From assembly GCA_032560695.1 (NCBI GenBank), contig JAWGHR010000004.1:62001-126000 (forward strand): DNA of 64,000 nucleotides, given 5' to 3'. Source of the DNA: Peptoniphilus_A harei_B (GTDB lineage Bacteria; Bacillota; Clostridia; Tissierellales; Peptoniphilaceae). The notes beneath the pieces were generated by a model. It was not told where the DNA came from, searched no databases, and was given only the letters and a program-made list of their open reading frames with translations. Below are positions 1 through 9,074 of the stretch, piece by piece. Position numbers and translations under genes: made by a program. Numbering within the stretch: position 1 is the stretch's first letter; every line of letters begins with the position of its first letter.

Positions 1-472
1 GTAATTTTACAAAGGGATAAAATATTTTTGAGGCGAAGGCAATTGCACCTGATGCTTTAAGGGCAACTTTTTCTGAGTTTTGTAGGGCAATTCTCTTTGG
101 CACTAGCTCTCCAAAAACAAGTGTTATATAGGAAAGTAAAAGTGTCACCAAAATAAAGGCTACTGTCCCACCATAGGGTATCCCGTATCCTCTTAAGAAT
201 TCTCCAAATACTTTTGAGATAGAAGTAGCTGCAGAACCAGATGAGAAAAATCCTGCCAAGGTTATTGCAACTTGGATTGTGGATAAAAATCTCGTTTGAT
301 CTTGTGAGATTTCTAGAAGAGTCTTTGCCCTCTTGTCTCCTTCTTCTGCCATTTCTTTTATCTTGTTGTTGTTTACTGAAACCATTGCCATTTCAGCTGA
401 CGCAAAAAATGCGTTAATGCTTGTAAGTATTGCTATTAATATGAGCTTAGCCCACAAGGCGCCATCGTCCAT
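1..472 (-). CDS. CNNM/HlyC-CorC family membrane protein, N-terminal part
   Basis: The gene runs off the left edge of the window, so only about 157 N-terminal residues are visible. They begin MDDGALWAKLILIAIL and form the transmembrane DUF21 (CNNM) domain. The diagnostic features are an early helix with the stretch NAFFASAEMAMVSVN and the later motif FGELVPKRIALQ. Family members are integral membrane proteins with CBS and CorC_HlyC domains further downstream, linked to divalent-cation (Mg2+/Co2+) homeostasis; those parts lie outside this window. The start at 472 is preceded by the Shine-Dalgarno GGAGGAAG seven or so bases upstream. No neighbour indicates a specific substrate. Confidence 0.85.
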   Translation of the reverse strand, partial: MDDGALWAKLILIAILTSINAFFASAEMAMVSVNNNKIKEMAEEGDKRAKTLLEISQDQTRFLSTIQVAITLAGFFSSGSAATSISKVFGEFLRGYGIPYGGTVAFILVTLLLSYITLVFGELVPKRIALQNSEKVALKASGAIAFASKIFYPFVKL

Positions 473-631
473 AAAATCTTCCTCCATATCTTTTAGCCTA
501 ATTATATCAAAGAATTTATATTTGTGACAATAAAATAATTAATCTTATCAAGCTTTTTTAGCTAATTTCTAAGGTTTAAGATTTTTTACCTGTGGTATGA
601 ATTATTTATAGACTAAGATTGGAGGTCTTTA

Positions 632-1240
632 ATGAAAAAATTAAAAAGAAGCTTGCTTATAATTTTACTTATAGGTCTAGCCCTCTTTGCTGCCTTCTTC
701 TATGGCAAGAAGCAAATGAGAAGCGAGATGGAACCAGAGATAACTTCTAGCTTGATTTACAACAAGTTGGTCTCTGCTAAGGAACTGACAACTTTAAAGT
801 ACCACTACACAAACATGGGCCACTTTGAAAATCAAAATACTTTTTATGGTTACAAGGTCCCCTTCACTTCTAAGGAGTTTATTGTTTCCTACGAGGGACT
901 TATCAACGCTGGCATAGACCTTGACAAGATGAAGGTCGAGCTCAAAGACAAGTCTATTGAGATAAGGATTCCACCGGCAGAGATTTTGAGCCACGAAATT
1001 TATGAGGACTCTCTTAAGGTATATGACGAGAGGGAATCTATTTTTAACAGGATTGATATAGAGGATTACAATAATTTCTCTAAGGATCAAAAGACTGAGG
1101 TTGAGAAGAGGGCAATAAAGAAAGGACTCTTAAAAGAAGCTGATGAAGAATCAAAGAAGGCAATCCAAGAAATTCTCATGGCTGACACAATTTTAAGCAA
1201 GTACGACATAAAGCTTGTGAGAGATGAAAATTTAAAATAA
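632..1240 (+). CDS. DUF4230 domain membrane-anchored protein
   Basis: This 202-residue protein has a single N-terminal membrane helix (about residues 7-25) followed by a charged domain. It resembles the DUF4230 family, whose function is unknown. The signal-anchor is not followed by a lipobox or an obvious signal peptidase site, so the protein is probably anchored with its C-terminal domain outside the cell. The start has the ribosome site TTGGAGG at good spacing. It is transcribed alone and ends in a bidirectional terminator shared with the convergent gene at 1281-2333. The family call rests on overall look, not on a diagnostic motif. Confidence 0.6.
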   Translation: MKKLKRSLLIILLIGLALFAAFFYGKKQMRSEMEPEITSSLIYNKLVSAKELTTLKYHYTNMGHFENQNTFYGYKVPFTSKEFIVSYEGLINAGIDLDKMKVELKDKSIEIRIPPAEILSHEIYEDSLKVYDERESIFNRIDIEDYNNFSKDQKTEVEKRAIKKGLLKEADEESKKAIQEILMADTILSKYDIKLVRDENLK

Positions 1241-1282
1241 AAAAGAGAAGGGCTTTCTACTTGAAGGCCCTTCTTCTCTTTT
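1241..1282. terminator. Bidirectional terminator
   Basis: An inverted repeat built on GAAGGGC and GGCCCTTC is flanked by A-rich DNA on the left and T-rich DNA on the right. It sits between two convergent genes and can serve both. Confidence 0.75.
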
Positions 1283-2333
1283 AGCTTTCTAATAATTTTT
1301 TTACTTCTTCAATCTTTACTTCATCTAGTCTCTTGTATTTCCAATCTGGATTATTGTCCTTGTCTATCATTTTGGACCTAATTCCCTCTTCCATCTCGCC
1401 AATCTCTAGGGAGTATTTTAAAATTTTTTGGTCTAGGTCCACAGTTTCTGCATAGGTCAAGTCCTTGCCAATAAAATATTTTTCAAACTGCAAAGCCAAC
1501 ATAAATTGGGACTTACCTCTTAGGTCCTTTAAGATATCTGATGCAAATTCATCTTCCTTGTTGTCCTCTAGTTTTTCATAAATTCCAGCTAAAGTGTCTC
1601 CTGAGAAATATTTTTCTATTTTATCATCATGTTTCTCAACAAGGGTCTCGTGAATTTCCTTTTTATGTTTTTCTGCTTCTTCTCTTAACTTATTGATTAA
1701 TTCATGGTCCCTAAAATTTTCTGATAATTCAAAAAACTTTTCTCTTATCTTTTCATAATCTTTTGAGTCAATATAAACATGGGCAAGTCCATGCTTTATC
1801 AAATCTGGGGATGCGAGACGTCCTCCACAAAGTCCTACATATTGTCCAAGAGCTTGTGGCAAGCTAGAAATAAATTTCCCCACACCTACATCGGGAACAA
1901 AGCCAAGGTCAGTTTCTGGCATGGCCCACTTTACACTTTCGTCAGAAATTATGAAATCAGAATTTATACTTATTCCAATTCCACCACCCATGACTATTCC
2001 CTTCCAATAAGAAACAATAGGTTTTTTATAAGAGGCAACATACTTGTCTAGATCAAACTCTTTGACAAAGAGCTCATCCTTATCCTGGCACTCATCATTG
2101 ATTAGAAAATCATTGTAGAGGTGGACCAAGTCGCCACCAGAACAGAACCCCTTGTCAGACAAACTTTCAAAGAGGATAGCCCTTATTCCATCATCTTTTT
2201 CCCATTTTTCTAAAATATTTCTTATATCCTTTACCATCTTTAAGTTGATAGCATTTATTTTATCTGGCCTATTAAAATAAATTATTCCAACATTTTTTAT
2301 CACTTTGCTTATTATAAAGTCATCTTTTTTCAT
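1281..2333 (-). CDS. 3-hydroxyisobutyryl-CoA hydrolase-like enoyl-CoA hydratase/isomerase family protein
   Basis: This is a crotonase-fold enzyme of 350 residues, the length typical of 3-hydroxyisobutyryl-CoA hydrolases rather than of the roughly 260-residue enoyl-CoA hydratases. The N-terminal core carries RPDKINAINLKMV, the oxyanion-hole segment GFCSGGDLVHLYND and the second loop VMGGGIGISINSDF. The segment MPETDLGFVPDVG matches the HIBCH-type signature. HIBCH enzymes release free acid from 3-hydroxyisobutyryl-CoA or 3-hydroxypropionyl-CoA in valine breakdown. No other valine catabolic gene is nearby, so the real substrate is uncertain. The ribosome site GGTGATAAG precedes the ATG at 2333. 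Confidence 0.75.
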   Translation of the reverse strand: MKKDDFIISKVIKNVGIIYFNRPDKINAINLKMVKDIRNILEKWEKDDGIRAILFESLSDKGFCSGGDLVHLYNDFLINDECQDKDELFVKEFDLDKYVASYKKPIVSYWKGIVMGGGIGISINSDFIISDESVKWAMPETDLGFVPDVGVGKFISSLPQALGQYVGLCGGRLASPDLIKHGLAHVYIDSKDYEKIREKFFELSENFRDHELINKLREEAEKHKKEIHETLVEKHDDKIEKYFSGDTLAGIYEKLEDNKEDEFASDILKDLRGKSQFMLALQFEKYFIGKDLTYAETVDLDQKILKYSLEIGEMEEGIRSKMIDKDNNPDWKYKRLDEVKIEEVKKLLES

Positions 2334-2423
2334 CTTATCACCATCTTTTTGATTTTGCTTAATATATACCCTAATGATAGATAAAGAATTGATGATTATA
2401 ATCTACAACAAATTTCTAAAAAA

Positions 2424-3416
2424 TTAATATTCTATCTTGTTTTCAAATATAAATTTTAAAATTATATAGTAGATTGGGAAGCAAACTCCTGCAAGAGGCC
2501 AAACAATCCAGGACCTATCCCAATTATTTGTCAAAAAGGAATATGCCAAGTAGATTACTGTTGCAGCAATCCAATATATTGAACAGAAAGGTCCCAGCTT
2601 CCTCTTTAATTTTTTATTTTTCTTACTATAGTCTCCCTCTTCCAAAATCGCATTGATTGAATTCATAAAAGTATTTGCTCTAATCAAAAGATTTACTCCA
2701 ATAGCTATCAGAAAAAGCATGACAACTACTGAAATCATCATGGGCATATCTTCCACTGAGAAAATCATCCCAATAAAAATAGGAATAACTGATGCCACTA
2801 AGATCAAAACTCCAAGTATATTGTCTCTGGCATAGGAATCGTGAAATTTTTCTGCCCTATCTTTTGCCATTCCATGGACACCATAGGCTGTGTCTATGCT
2901 CTCATTTTCAATGAATTCATATTTTTTTAATTTCATAGCTTCCCTTATAAATATTCCAATAGCTCCTATTACAAATAAAAACAAAACTGTAAGAGAGATC
3001 CCGTCTACTACATTTTCTGGAACTGATATGAGGTTACTTTCATAAGCTTGTGATAAAAGTAATAAAGTTACAGGCGAAATTACACAAAGGGAAACTCCAA
3101 AGGCAATATTTCTGCCAGAAACTTCTTTTAAATCTAGATATTCATTTGCTTCTTCCATGCTAAGCTTTATTAATTTTCTATCTTCCTCATAATCTTCTTC
3201 TGAAAACTCAAGATCTTCAATTTCATCTTTTATCAAATAGTCCGTTGTAACTCCAAAAATTCTACTTAATTTTAAAATTTTTTCCATATCGGGTACTGCT
3301 TGGGCACTCTCGTATTTTGAAATAGACTGCCTGCTCACACCAAGCTTTTCTGCAAGTTCTTCTTGAGACCAAGAGTTTTTCTTCCTAAGATTCATAATTT
3401 TATCTCCTAAAATCAC
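2424..3416 (-). CDS. XRE-family regulator with C-terminal membrane domain
   Basis: The 330-residue protein starts with a Cro/CI-type helix-turn-helix (residues 8-62, including SWSQEELAEKLGVSRQSISK). A charged linker follows, then about six hydrophobic helices from residue 105 to the C-terminus. Such HTH-membrane proteins are common in Firmicutes and often respond to envelope stress or control a linked transporter. The start is GTG with AGGAGG six or seven bases upstream. The upstream region holds three repeats spaced 21 bp apart plus an inverted copy, probably its own operator. It is not clearly co-transcribed with a neighbour. Confidence 0.75.
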   Translation of the reverse strand: MILGDKIMNLRKKNSWSQEELAEKLGVSRQSISKYESAQAVPDMEKILKLSRIFGVTTDYLIKDEIEDLEFSEEDYEEDRKLIKLSMEEANEYLDLKEVSGRNIAFGVSLCVISPVTLLLLSQAYESNLISVPENVVDGISLTVLFLFVIGAIGIFIREAMKLKKYEFIENESIDTAYGVHGMAKDRAEKFHDSYARDNILGVLILVASVIPIFIGMIFSVEDMPMMISVVVMLFLIAIGVNLLIRANTFMNSINAILEEGDYSKKNKKLKRKLGPFCSIYWIAATVIYLAYSFLTNNWDRSWIVWPLAGVCFPIYYIILKFIFENKIEY

Positions 3417-3460
3417 TTTCTACCTCCTTTTCTATTTGAATTTTATATATTTTTAGAGTA

Positions 3461-3545
3461 GCAATCTATAAATTTAACTTTGCAATTTGTAAACTCACAG
3501 TTGCAAATCCGCTAAAAGCCTACTTTTTTATATTTTACAAATTGC
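3461..3545. promoter_or_regulatory. Phased operator-like repeats upstream of the XRE regulator
   Basis: Copies of a GCAAT-type half-site start at 3461 (GCAATCTATAAA), 3482 (GCAATTTGTAAA) and 3503 (GCAAATCC), exactly 21 bp apart. An exact inverted copy of the middle one (TTTACAAATTGC) lies at 3534-3545. The helical phasing and the position just upstream of the regulator start suggest autoregulation. The binding protein is inferred. Confidence 0.5.
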
Positions 3546-3605
3546 TATTCAAGAGATTGTATATTTTTAATAAAGAATATGTAAATTTTTCATAATTTTG
3601 GGCAA

Positions 3606-3634
3606 TAAAAAATCCCGACTCGTGTCAGGATTAA
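3606..3634 (-). terminator. Terminator of the upstream XRE intergenic region (downstream of the kinase-like gene side)
   Basis: Read on the minus strand, a nine-pair stem AATCCTGAC/GTCGGGATT with a four-base loop is followed by a run of T. It lies directly after the cytidylate kinase-like gene and ends its transcript. Confidence 0.75.
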
Positions 3635-3636
3635 AA

Positions 3637-4263
3637 TTATTTTTTATTTTGTACTAAGTTTATTATTTGGTCTGCAATACTTTCAAAGTCAAAGGAAGAT
3701 GAGTTTATTAATATATCGTAGTTGGCTGACTCGCCCCAAGTTCTTCCAGTGTTTCTGGAATAGTGGTTGGCACGTCTGTTGTTTTCACGAGTCATTTTTA
3801 TCTCTAGCTTATCATCTTTAATCTTGTAAGTATTTAAAATTCTCTCTTCTTTGAAATCCTTTGACGCGTAGATAAAGACTGACAACTTTGGAAAGTCTTC
3901 CAAGACAAAGTCACCACACTTGCCAAAGATCACAACTTTTTTCTTTTTTGCAAGCTCCCTAATTGTCCTTGAGTCTAAGAGGAAGGCTGCGTCGTCAACT
4001 GCTATGTCCTCTTGGGAGTAAGAGTAGTTTTGTCTATATAGGTCATAGATAGTTCCCTGCAAGAAGGAGTCATCTTTTTTAATTTCTTCAGGCTTTACTT
4101 TTTTCTCCAGACTCATAAGTTCTACAAGTTTTTCGTCATAAAACTCGTAATTTAATTTATCTGCAACTTTCTTGGCAATTTCGTTTGCCCCAGATCCATA
4201 TTCTCCATCTATAGTTATTAATTTCTTTCCAGGATTTTGGAAAATTTTTTCAAATAGTGACAT
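3637..4263 (-). CDS. Cytidylate kinase-like family protein
   Basis: The 208-residue protein belongs to the cytidylate kinase-like (AAA_26) group of P-loop proteins. The N-terminus reads ITIDGEYGSGANEIAKK, matching the family motif GREYGSGG, followed by the NYEFYDEKLVELMS segment. It lacks most of the nucleotide-monophosphate-binding domain of true Cmk. These proteins are widespread in Clostridia and their physiological substrate is not settled. A short linker and a basic stretch RENNRRANHYSRNT lie near the C-terminus, where the lid would be. The gene has its own terminator and is separated by about 70 bp from the exporter upstream. Confidence 0.75.
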   Translation of the reverse strand: MSLFEKIFQNPGKKLITIDGEYGSGANEIAKKVADKLNYEFYDEKLVELMSLEKKVKPEEIKKDDSFLQGTIYDLYRQNYSYSQEDIAVDDAAFLLDSRTIRELAKKKKVVIFGKCGDFVLEDFPKLSVFIYASKDFKEERILNTYKIKDDKLEIKMTRENNRRANHYSRNTGRTWGESANYDILINSSSFDFESIADQIINLVQNKK

Positions 4264-4336
4264 ATCCTCACCTCCCCATAATTATACAATAGTATTGTGA
4301 AAGTTTTTTTATTCTATTTAAAATTCTTGTGAAATT

Positions 4337-5254
4337 TTATCCTCTCTTTAGCTTTCTCTTTAATTTTTTCTCAAGATAAGCTTCTATTGGGACTTGGGCA
4401 AGTAGGGTTGCCACAAAAATTATTATAGCCCCAAAAATTTCCCTTTCACTCATCTCTTGTGACAAAATCATCCAACCAAAGAGGGCACCAAAAACTGATT
4501 CAAGGGAACAGATCATGGACGCTACTACTGGGTCTAGGTCCTTTAGGGCCATAAGTTGGATAGTAAAGCCAACTCCTGATGACAAAATTCCCACATAGAG
4601 GATAGTCACATAGGATTTTAAAATCCCATCCATGCTTATATCTTCGAAGACTAAGGCTCCCACTAGGGAAATGATGCCGCAAACTGCAAACTGAACCAAG
4701 GAAAGTAAAACTGCATTGGTGTCTCTTGAATACTTTGTCAAGAGTAAGATGTGGATAGCAAAGATAAGAGCCGATAGGATTACAACTAAATCTCCCTTGT
4801 TTATGTTAAGTCCACCCTTGATGGACAAGAGGTAGGTTCCCACCATAGCTAGGAAGATGCAAAGAATAATTTTTAAACTTGGTCTTCTTCCAAAAAACAG
4901 TCCTAATATTGGAATAAAAACTATGTAGAGGGCCGTCAAAAAACTTGCCTTGGCAGCTGTCGTGTAGATTAGGGAAACCTGTTGAAGGTTGATAGCTATA
5001 GTAAAGACTAATCCGCAAATTGTTCCTCCTACAAGGGTCCTCTTCATGTCAAATTTCTCTTCTCTATATGAAGCTGACTTCATCATAAAAAATTTATAGG
5101 TTAGGTACAAAAATACAACTGCTACAAAACATCTTGTAGCCGTAAAGGAAAGGGGCCCCAAGTGTTCCATGCCTGCTGCTTGTGCCACAAAGGCAAGTCC
5201 CCAAATGATTGCTGTTGCAAATAACATTATTGATGCTTTTAATTCTTTTCTCAT
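4337..5254 (-). CDS. EamA/DMT-family transporter
   Basis: This is a ten-helix integral membrane protein of about 305 residues with two EamA repeats, the layout of drug/metabolite exporters such as RhaT/YdcZ relatives. The N-terminal repeat begins ASIMLFATAIIWGLAFVAQA; the second repeat begins around ALIFAIHILLLTKY. The start is set at 5254 (MRKELKASI) because GGTGG lies seven bases before that ATG. An upstream in-frame TTG would place the ribosome site inside the gene. The substrate cannot be read from the sequence. A second EamA protein lies at 25023-25940. Confidence 0.85.
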   Translation of the reverse strand: MRKELKASIMLFATAIIWGLAFVAQAAGMEHLGPLSFTATRCFVAVVFLYLTYKFFMMKSASYREEKFDMKRTLVGGTICGLVFTIAINLQQVSLIYTTAAKASFLTALYIVFIPILGLFFGRRPSLKIILCIFLAMVGTYLLSIKGGLNINKGDLVVILSALIFAIHILLLTKYSRDTNAVLLSLVQFAVCGIISLVGALVFEDISMDGILKSYVTILYVGILSSGVGFTIQLMALKDLDPVVASMICSLESVFGALFGWMILSQEMSEREIFGAIIIFVATLLAQVPIEAYLEKKLKRKLKRG

Positions 5255-5386
5255 TTTTACACCACCCAAAAAACACCAATTCAGAAGTTTAAGTCTAAAT
5301 TGATGTTAAAATTCTATAGTTTAATATTATCATAATTTATCTAAGAAAAATAGTAATGCAGTACTTCTTAATATAAAAATTTTAAA

Positions 5387-5415
5387 TTAGACCTTTTATA
5401 AATCTCATGTATAAT
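5387..5415 (+). promoter_or_regulatory. Promoter of the leucyl aminopeptidase gene
   Basis: TTAGAC and TATAAT are separated by 17 bp, about 20 bp before the start codon. The match to the housekeeping sigma-factor consensus is good. Confidence 0.6.
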
Positions 5416-5433
5416 TAGAGTAAGAGGTGAATT

Positions 5434-6861
5434 ATGATAAAATTTAATTTGTATAAAGAAGGGGGAGTAAAAGTCCACTTTGTGAAGATGGACCAAGAGC
5501 TTCCTGAAGAAATCAAAAATTATTTGGACAAGAAGAAGTTCACTTATAAGTTTAAGGAATCTCTTTACCTTCCCAGCTTTGAAGAAGAATCAGAAATCTT
5601 CATGGGACTTGGCGATGATGAACTTGACCTAGAAGATGTGAGAAATCTTTTCTTTGAACTTGGAAATATTTTAAGAGACAATGAAGAGCACGAAGTCGAA
5701 ATTAAAATGCCAGAGCTTTCTCTTTGCAACAAGAAAACTATTATGGCAGCTTATGAAGGACTTCGCCAAGGTGAATATGAATTCACAAAGAAAACTGACG
5801 TAAAAGAAAAAAAGGCTGACTTTGAAATAACTGTCAACTACACAGCCTTTAAGGGACCTGAAGCAAAATTAAGAGAGGGACTTGATAAGATAGAAAACAT
5901 TATTGATGGAGTCTTCCTTGCAAGAGACCTTGTAAACGAAAGAGCCAATGTAATTTATCCAGAAAGTCTTGCCAATATTACAAAGGAAAAATTAGAAGAA
6001 GCTGGCGTTAAGGTTACAGTTTATGAAGAAGATGAAATCGAAAAAATTGGCATGAAGGCCTTTTTAAGAGTTGCGGCTGGTGCAACAAATCGTCCAAGAC
6101 TTATTGTAATGGAATACAATAATGCCGACACAGAAAAAGTTGCCCTTGTTGGTAAGGGGCTAACTTACGATTCAGGTGGCTACAACATCAAGTCTCCATC
6201 TGGCATGAACTACATGCACTGCGACATGGGTGGAGCTGGTACAGTTATTGGCACAATCTACGCCCTTGCAAAGAACAAGGCAAAGACAAATGTAGTTGGT
6301 GTTGTTGCAGCTTGTGAAAATATGATCTCTGGTCACGCTTACAAGTCTGGTGACGTAATTGACTCCATGAAGGGACTTACAATTGAAGTTGCAAACACAG
6401 ATGCTGAGGGAAGAATCACTCTTGCCGATGCTGTTCACTATGCCACAAATGACCTTGGAGCAGAAAAAATTATTGACCTTGCAACACTTACTGGTGCAGT
6501 TACAATTGCCCTTGGAGAAGTTTACACTGGTGCAGTTACAAATAACGAAGACTTTTACAATGAAGTCCTTGAAGCTGGTAAGCTAGCTGGAGAAAAAATG
6601 TGGGCCTTCCCTTACGACGAAGACTACAAGAAACTAAACAGGTCAGAAGTTGCTGATATCAAGAACACATCTGGTAGACAAGCAGGGTCTGTTACTGCAG
6701 GACTTTTCGTTGGCGAATTCGTAAAAGAAAATACACCTTGGGTACACCTAGACATAGCAGCAACTGGATACAGGGATAAGAAATCAGGCTATCTTCCAAA
6801 GAATGCAACTGGTATTCACGTTAAGACTTTAAATAACCTACTAGACCCAACAGATTGCTAA
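5434..6861 (+). CDS. pepA: Leucyl aminopeptidase, M17 family
   Basis: This cytosolic metallo-exopeptidase removes N-terminal residues from short peptides. The 475 residues show the M17 layout: a variable N-terminal domain up to about residue 160, then the catalytic domain. GKGLTYDSGGYNIK supplies metal ligands K241 and D246, and the family signature NTDAEGR supplies D323 and E325. Start: ATG at 5434 with AGAGGTG upstream and a promoter at 5387-5415. It is monocistronic and ends in a clear hairpin. Functionally it pairs with PepD (32091) and the CstA transporters in a likely peptide-using lifestyle. Confidence 0.93.
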   Translation: MIKFNLYKEGGVKVHFVKMDQELPEEIKNYLDKKKFTYKFKESLYLPSFEEESEIFMGLGDDELDLEDVRNLFFELGNILRDNEEHEVEIKMPELSLCNKKTIMAAYEGLRQGEYEFTKKTDVKEKKADFEITVNYTAFKGPEAKLREGLDKIENIIDGVFLARDLVNERANVIYPESLANITKEKLEEAGVKVTVYEEDEIEKIGMKAFLRVAAGATNRPRLIVMEYNNADTEKVALVGKGLTYDSGGYNIKSPSGMNYMHCDMGGAGTVIGTIYALAKNKAKTNVVGVVAACENMISGHAYKSGDVIDSMKGLTIEVANTDAEGRITLADAVHYATNDLGAEKIIDLATLTGAVTIALGEVYTGAVTNNEDFYNEVLEAGKLAGEKMWAFPYDEDYKKLNRSEVADIKNTSGRQAGSVTAGLFVGEFVKENTPWVHLDIAATGYRDKKSGYLPKNATGIHVKTLNNLLDPTDC

Positions 6862-6876
6862 TAAATTTTAAACCAC

Positions 6877-6904
6877 AAACCACTGGCTAAGGCTAGTGGT
6901 TTTT
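6877..6904 (+). terminator. Terminator of the aminopeptidase gene
   Basis: The stem ACCACTGGC/GCTAGTGGT with a short loop is followed by TTTTTCTT. Confidence 0.8.
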
Positions 6905-6939
6905 CTTGTCCTTGTTTTCATTAATTAAGACATAAAAAA

Positions 6940-7027
6940 ACTCTGCCAAATAAATTCTGACAGAGTCCATAAAATTTAATATAGTTTGCAATAAAAAATC
7001 TGCTAGAGATTTCTCTCTAACAGATTT
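6940..7027 (-). terminator. hppA: Tandem terminators downstream of hppA
   Basis: On the minus strand two hairpins follow the pyrophosphatase gene. The first pairs AAATCTG with CAGATTT and has an inner AGAGA/TCTCT stem. The second pairs ACTCTG with CAGAGT and is followed by seven T. The double arrangement insulates the convergent aminopeptidase gene. Confidence 0.7.
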
Positions 7028-7034
7028 ATTTTTT

Positions 7035-9038
7035 TTATAGGAATAGTCCGCCGTATGCAACAAATAGTGGTGCGAAAACAAGGGATACAACAGTTATAAG
7101 TTTAATTAGAATATTAAGAGAAGGTCCTGATGTATCTTTGAATGGGTCACCAACTGTGTCTCCAGTTACAGCTGCCTTGTGAGCTTCTGAACCTTTACCA
7201 CCGTGTGCTCCACCTTCGATGTATTTTTTAGCGTTGTCCCAAGCTCCACCAGCGTTTGACATGAAGATTGCCATTAGTACACCAGTTACAAGAGCTCCTG
7301 CTTGAAGTCCACCTAGGGCTTCTGTACCAAGTAGTAGACCTACAAGGATTGGAACAATTACAGCGATTAGTCCTGGTATAATCATTTGCTTAAGAGCAGC
7401 ACCTGTTGAGATGTCAACACATCTTGCATAGTCAGGAGTTGCCTTACCTTCCATGATTCCAGGAATTTCTTTAAATTGTCTTCTAACTTCGTCGATCATT
7501 TCTGATGCTGCGTTACCTACTGCTGACATAGTAAGTGCAGAGAAGGCAAATGGAAGCATACCACCAACGAATGTTGCAGCAATAACTTCTGGCTTAGAAA
7601 TATCAATTCCTGTTAGGCCAGTAGCGTTAATGTAAGAAACGAAAAGTGCAAGTGCAGTAAGTGCTGCTGATCCAATTGCAAATCCCTTTCCTATAGCTGC
7701 TGTTGTATTACCAACAGAGTCAAGTGAGTCTGTGATATCACGAACGTCTTCTGGTAGTTCACACATTTCTGCAATACCACCAGCGTTGTCTGCGATTGGT
7801 CCATAAGCGTCTACGGCAATTGTCATACCAGTTGTTGAAAGCATACCAACAGCTGCAAGAGAAATTCCGTAAAGTCCTACGATTGGATCAGCGTTTCCGC
7901 CAGCTCCAAGGTAAGCTGCAATAATACCAATAGCAATAACAATGATAGGTCCAACTGTTGACATCATACCAACAGAAAGTCCAGCAATAATATTTGTTGA
8001 AGAACCAGTTTCTGATTCTGCCCCAATTCTCTTAACTGGTGCATAATCTTCAGCTGTGTAATATTCTGTGAATTTAGAAATTATTAGACCAACTGCAATA
8101 CCAATGATTACTGGTGCAAAAGGTGAAAAACTTCCAAAAATGTAGTTTGATAAAAGTGCTGAAGCGATCATTGTAACACCAGCTGCTACATATTCACCTG
8201 CGTTAAGAGCTTTTTGTGGATTCTTGTCTCCCTTTACAAAGAAAGCAGCTACAATTGATGCAAGAATACCAACTGTTGCAACAAGAACACCAAATTTAAC
8301 ACCTTCTTCTCCATAAGCTACAACTCCAAGAGTAATAACTGAAAGAAGTGCTCCAACGTAAGATTCAAATAAGTCAGCTCCCATTCCAGCAACGTCCCCA
8401 ACGTTATCTCCTACGTTATCAGCGATAACTGCAGGGTTTCTTGGGTCGTCTTCTGGGATTCCAGCTTCAACTTTACCTACAAGGTCAGCTCCAACGTCTG
8501 CAGCCTTAGTGTAGATACCGCCACCAACTCTTGCGAAAAGTGCAATAGATGATGCTCCAAGTGAAAATCCTGTAATAATTTCAGTTTGTCCACCTGTTAG
8601 GAAGTATGCGCAAGTAATACCAATGATTCCTAGTCCAACAACGCACATTCCCATTACAACTCCACCTGAAAAGGCAACGTCAAGGGCTTTACCTAGGCCA
8701 CCCTTCCATGCTGCGTTTGTTGTCCTAACGTTTGCTTTTGTAGCAACCTTCATACCAACATAACCAGCAGCTACTGAAAAGATAGCTCCTACTACGAAAC
8801 AAATAGCAGTTGGGATTGATTTAAGTCCTACTGCCAAGATAATTGCAAGTACAATGACAAATACAACAAGAGCCTTATATTCTCTTGTTAAAAATGCCAT
8901 AGCTCCTTCTGAAATGTAAGAAGAAATTTCTTTCATTCTTTCATTTCCGGCATCTTGCTTTGACACGAAGCTTGCCTTGTAGGCAGCAAATAATAGTGCC
9001 AAAACGCCGACGATAGGAGCTAGATATAACATATTCAT
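7035..9038 (-). CDS. hppA: K+-dependent membrane-bound ion-pumping pyrophosphatase
   Basis: The 667-residue protein has about 16 membrane helices. It couples pyrophosphate hydrolysis to Na+ or H+ export at the cytoplasmic membrane. The catalytic acidic loops are intact: DVGADLVGKVEAGIPEDDPR, then DNVGDNVGDVAGMGADLFES and the late KKYIEGGAHGGKG segment. The motif GNTTAAIGKGFAIGSA carries alanine where K+-independent enzymes have lysine, which marks the K+-dependent class. Many members of that class pump Na+, but the ion cannot be proved here. AAGGAGG lies seven bases before the ATG at 9038. A tiny membrane ORF and secG lie upstream in the same direction. Confidence 0.95.
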   Translation of the reverse strand: MNMLYLAPIVGVLALLFAAYKASFVSKQDAGNERMKEISSYISEGAMAFLTREYKALVVFVIVLAIILAVGLKSIPTAICFVVGAIFSVAAGYVGMKVATKANVRTTNAAWKGGLGKALDVAFSGGVVMGMCVVGLGIIGITCAYFLTGGQTEIITGFSLGASSIALFARVGGGIYTKAADVGADLVGKVEAGIPEDDPRNPAVIADNVGDNVGDVAGMGADLFESYVGALLSVITLGVVAYGEEGVKFGVLVATVGILASIVAAFFVKGDKNPQKALNAGEYVAAGVTMIASALLSNYIFGSFSPFAPVIIGIAVGLIISKFTEYYTAEDYAPVKRIGAESETGSSTNIIAGLSVGMMSTVGPIIVIAIGIIAAYLGAGGNADPIVGLYGISLAAVGMLSTTGMTIAVDAYGPIADNAGGIAEMCELPEDVRDITDSLDSVGNTTAAIGKGFAIGSAALTALALFVSYINATGLTGIDISKPEVIAATFVGGMLPFAFSALTMSAVGNAASEMIDEVRRQFKEIPGIMEGKATPDYARCVDISTGAALKQMIIPGLIAVIVPILVGLLLGTEALGGLQAGALVTGVLMAIFMSNAGGAWDNAKKYIEGGAHGGKGSEAHKAAVTGDTVGDPFKDTSGPSLNILIKLITVVSLVFAPLFVAYGGLFL

Positions 9039-9074
9039 TCTAATCCTCCTTAAATTTTAATTACAACTTACTTA

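Noticed and set aside
6893..7090. A 65-codon minus-strand frame downstream of hppA
   Set aside because: It covers two terminator hairpins and overlaps the end of hppA in another frame, so it is not a gene.
7453..7635. Short frames opposite hppA, tkt and other long genes
   Set aside because: They are antisense shadows of real genes and have no ribosome sites, domain features or codon pattern of their own.
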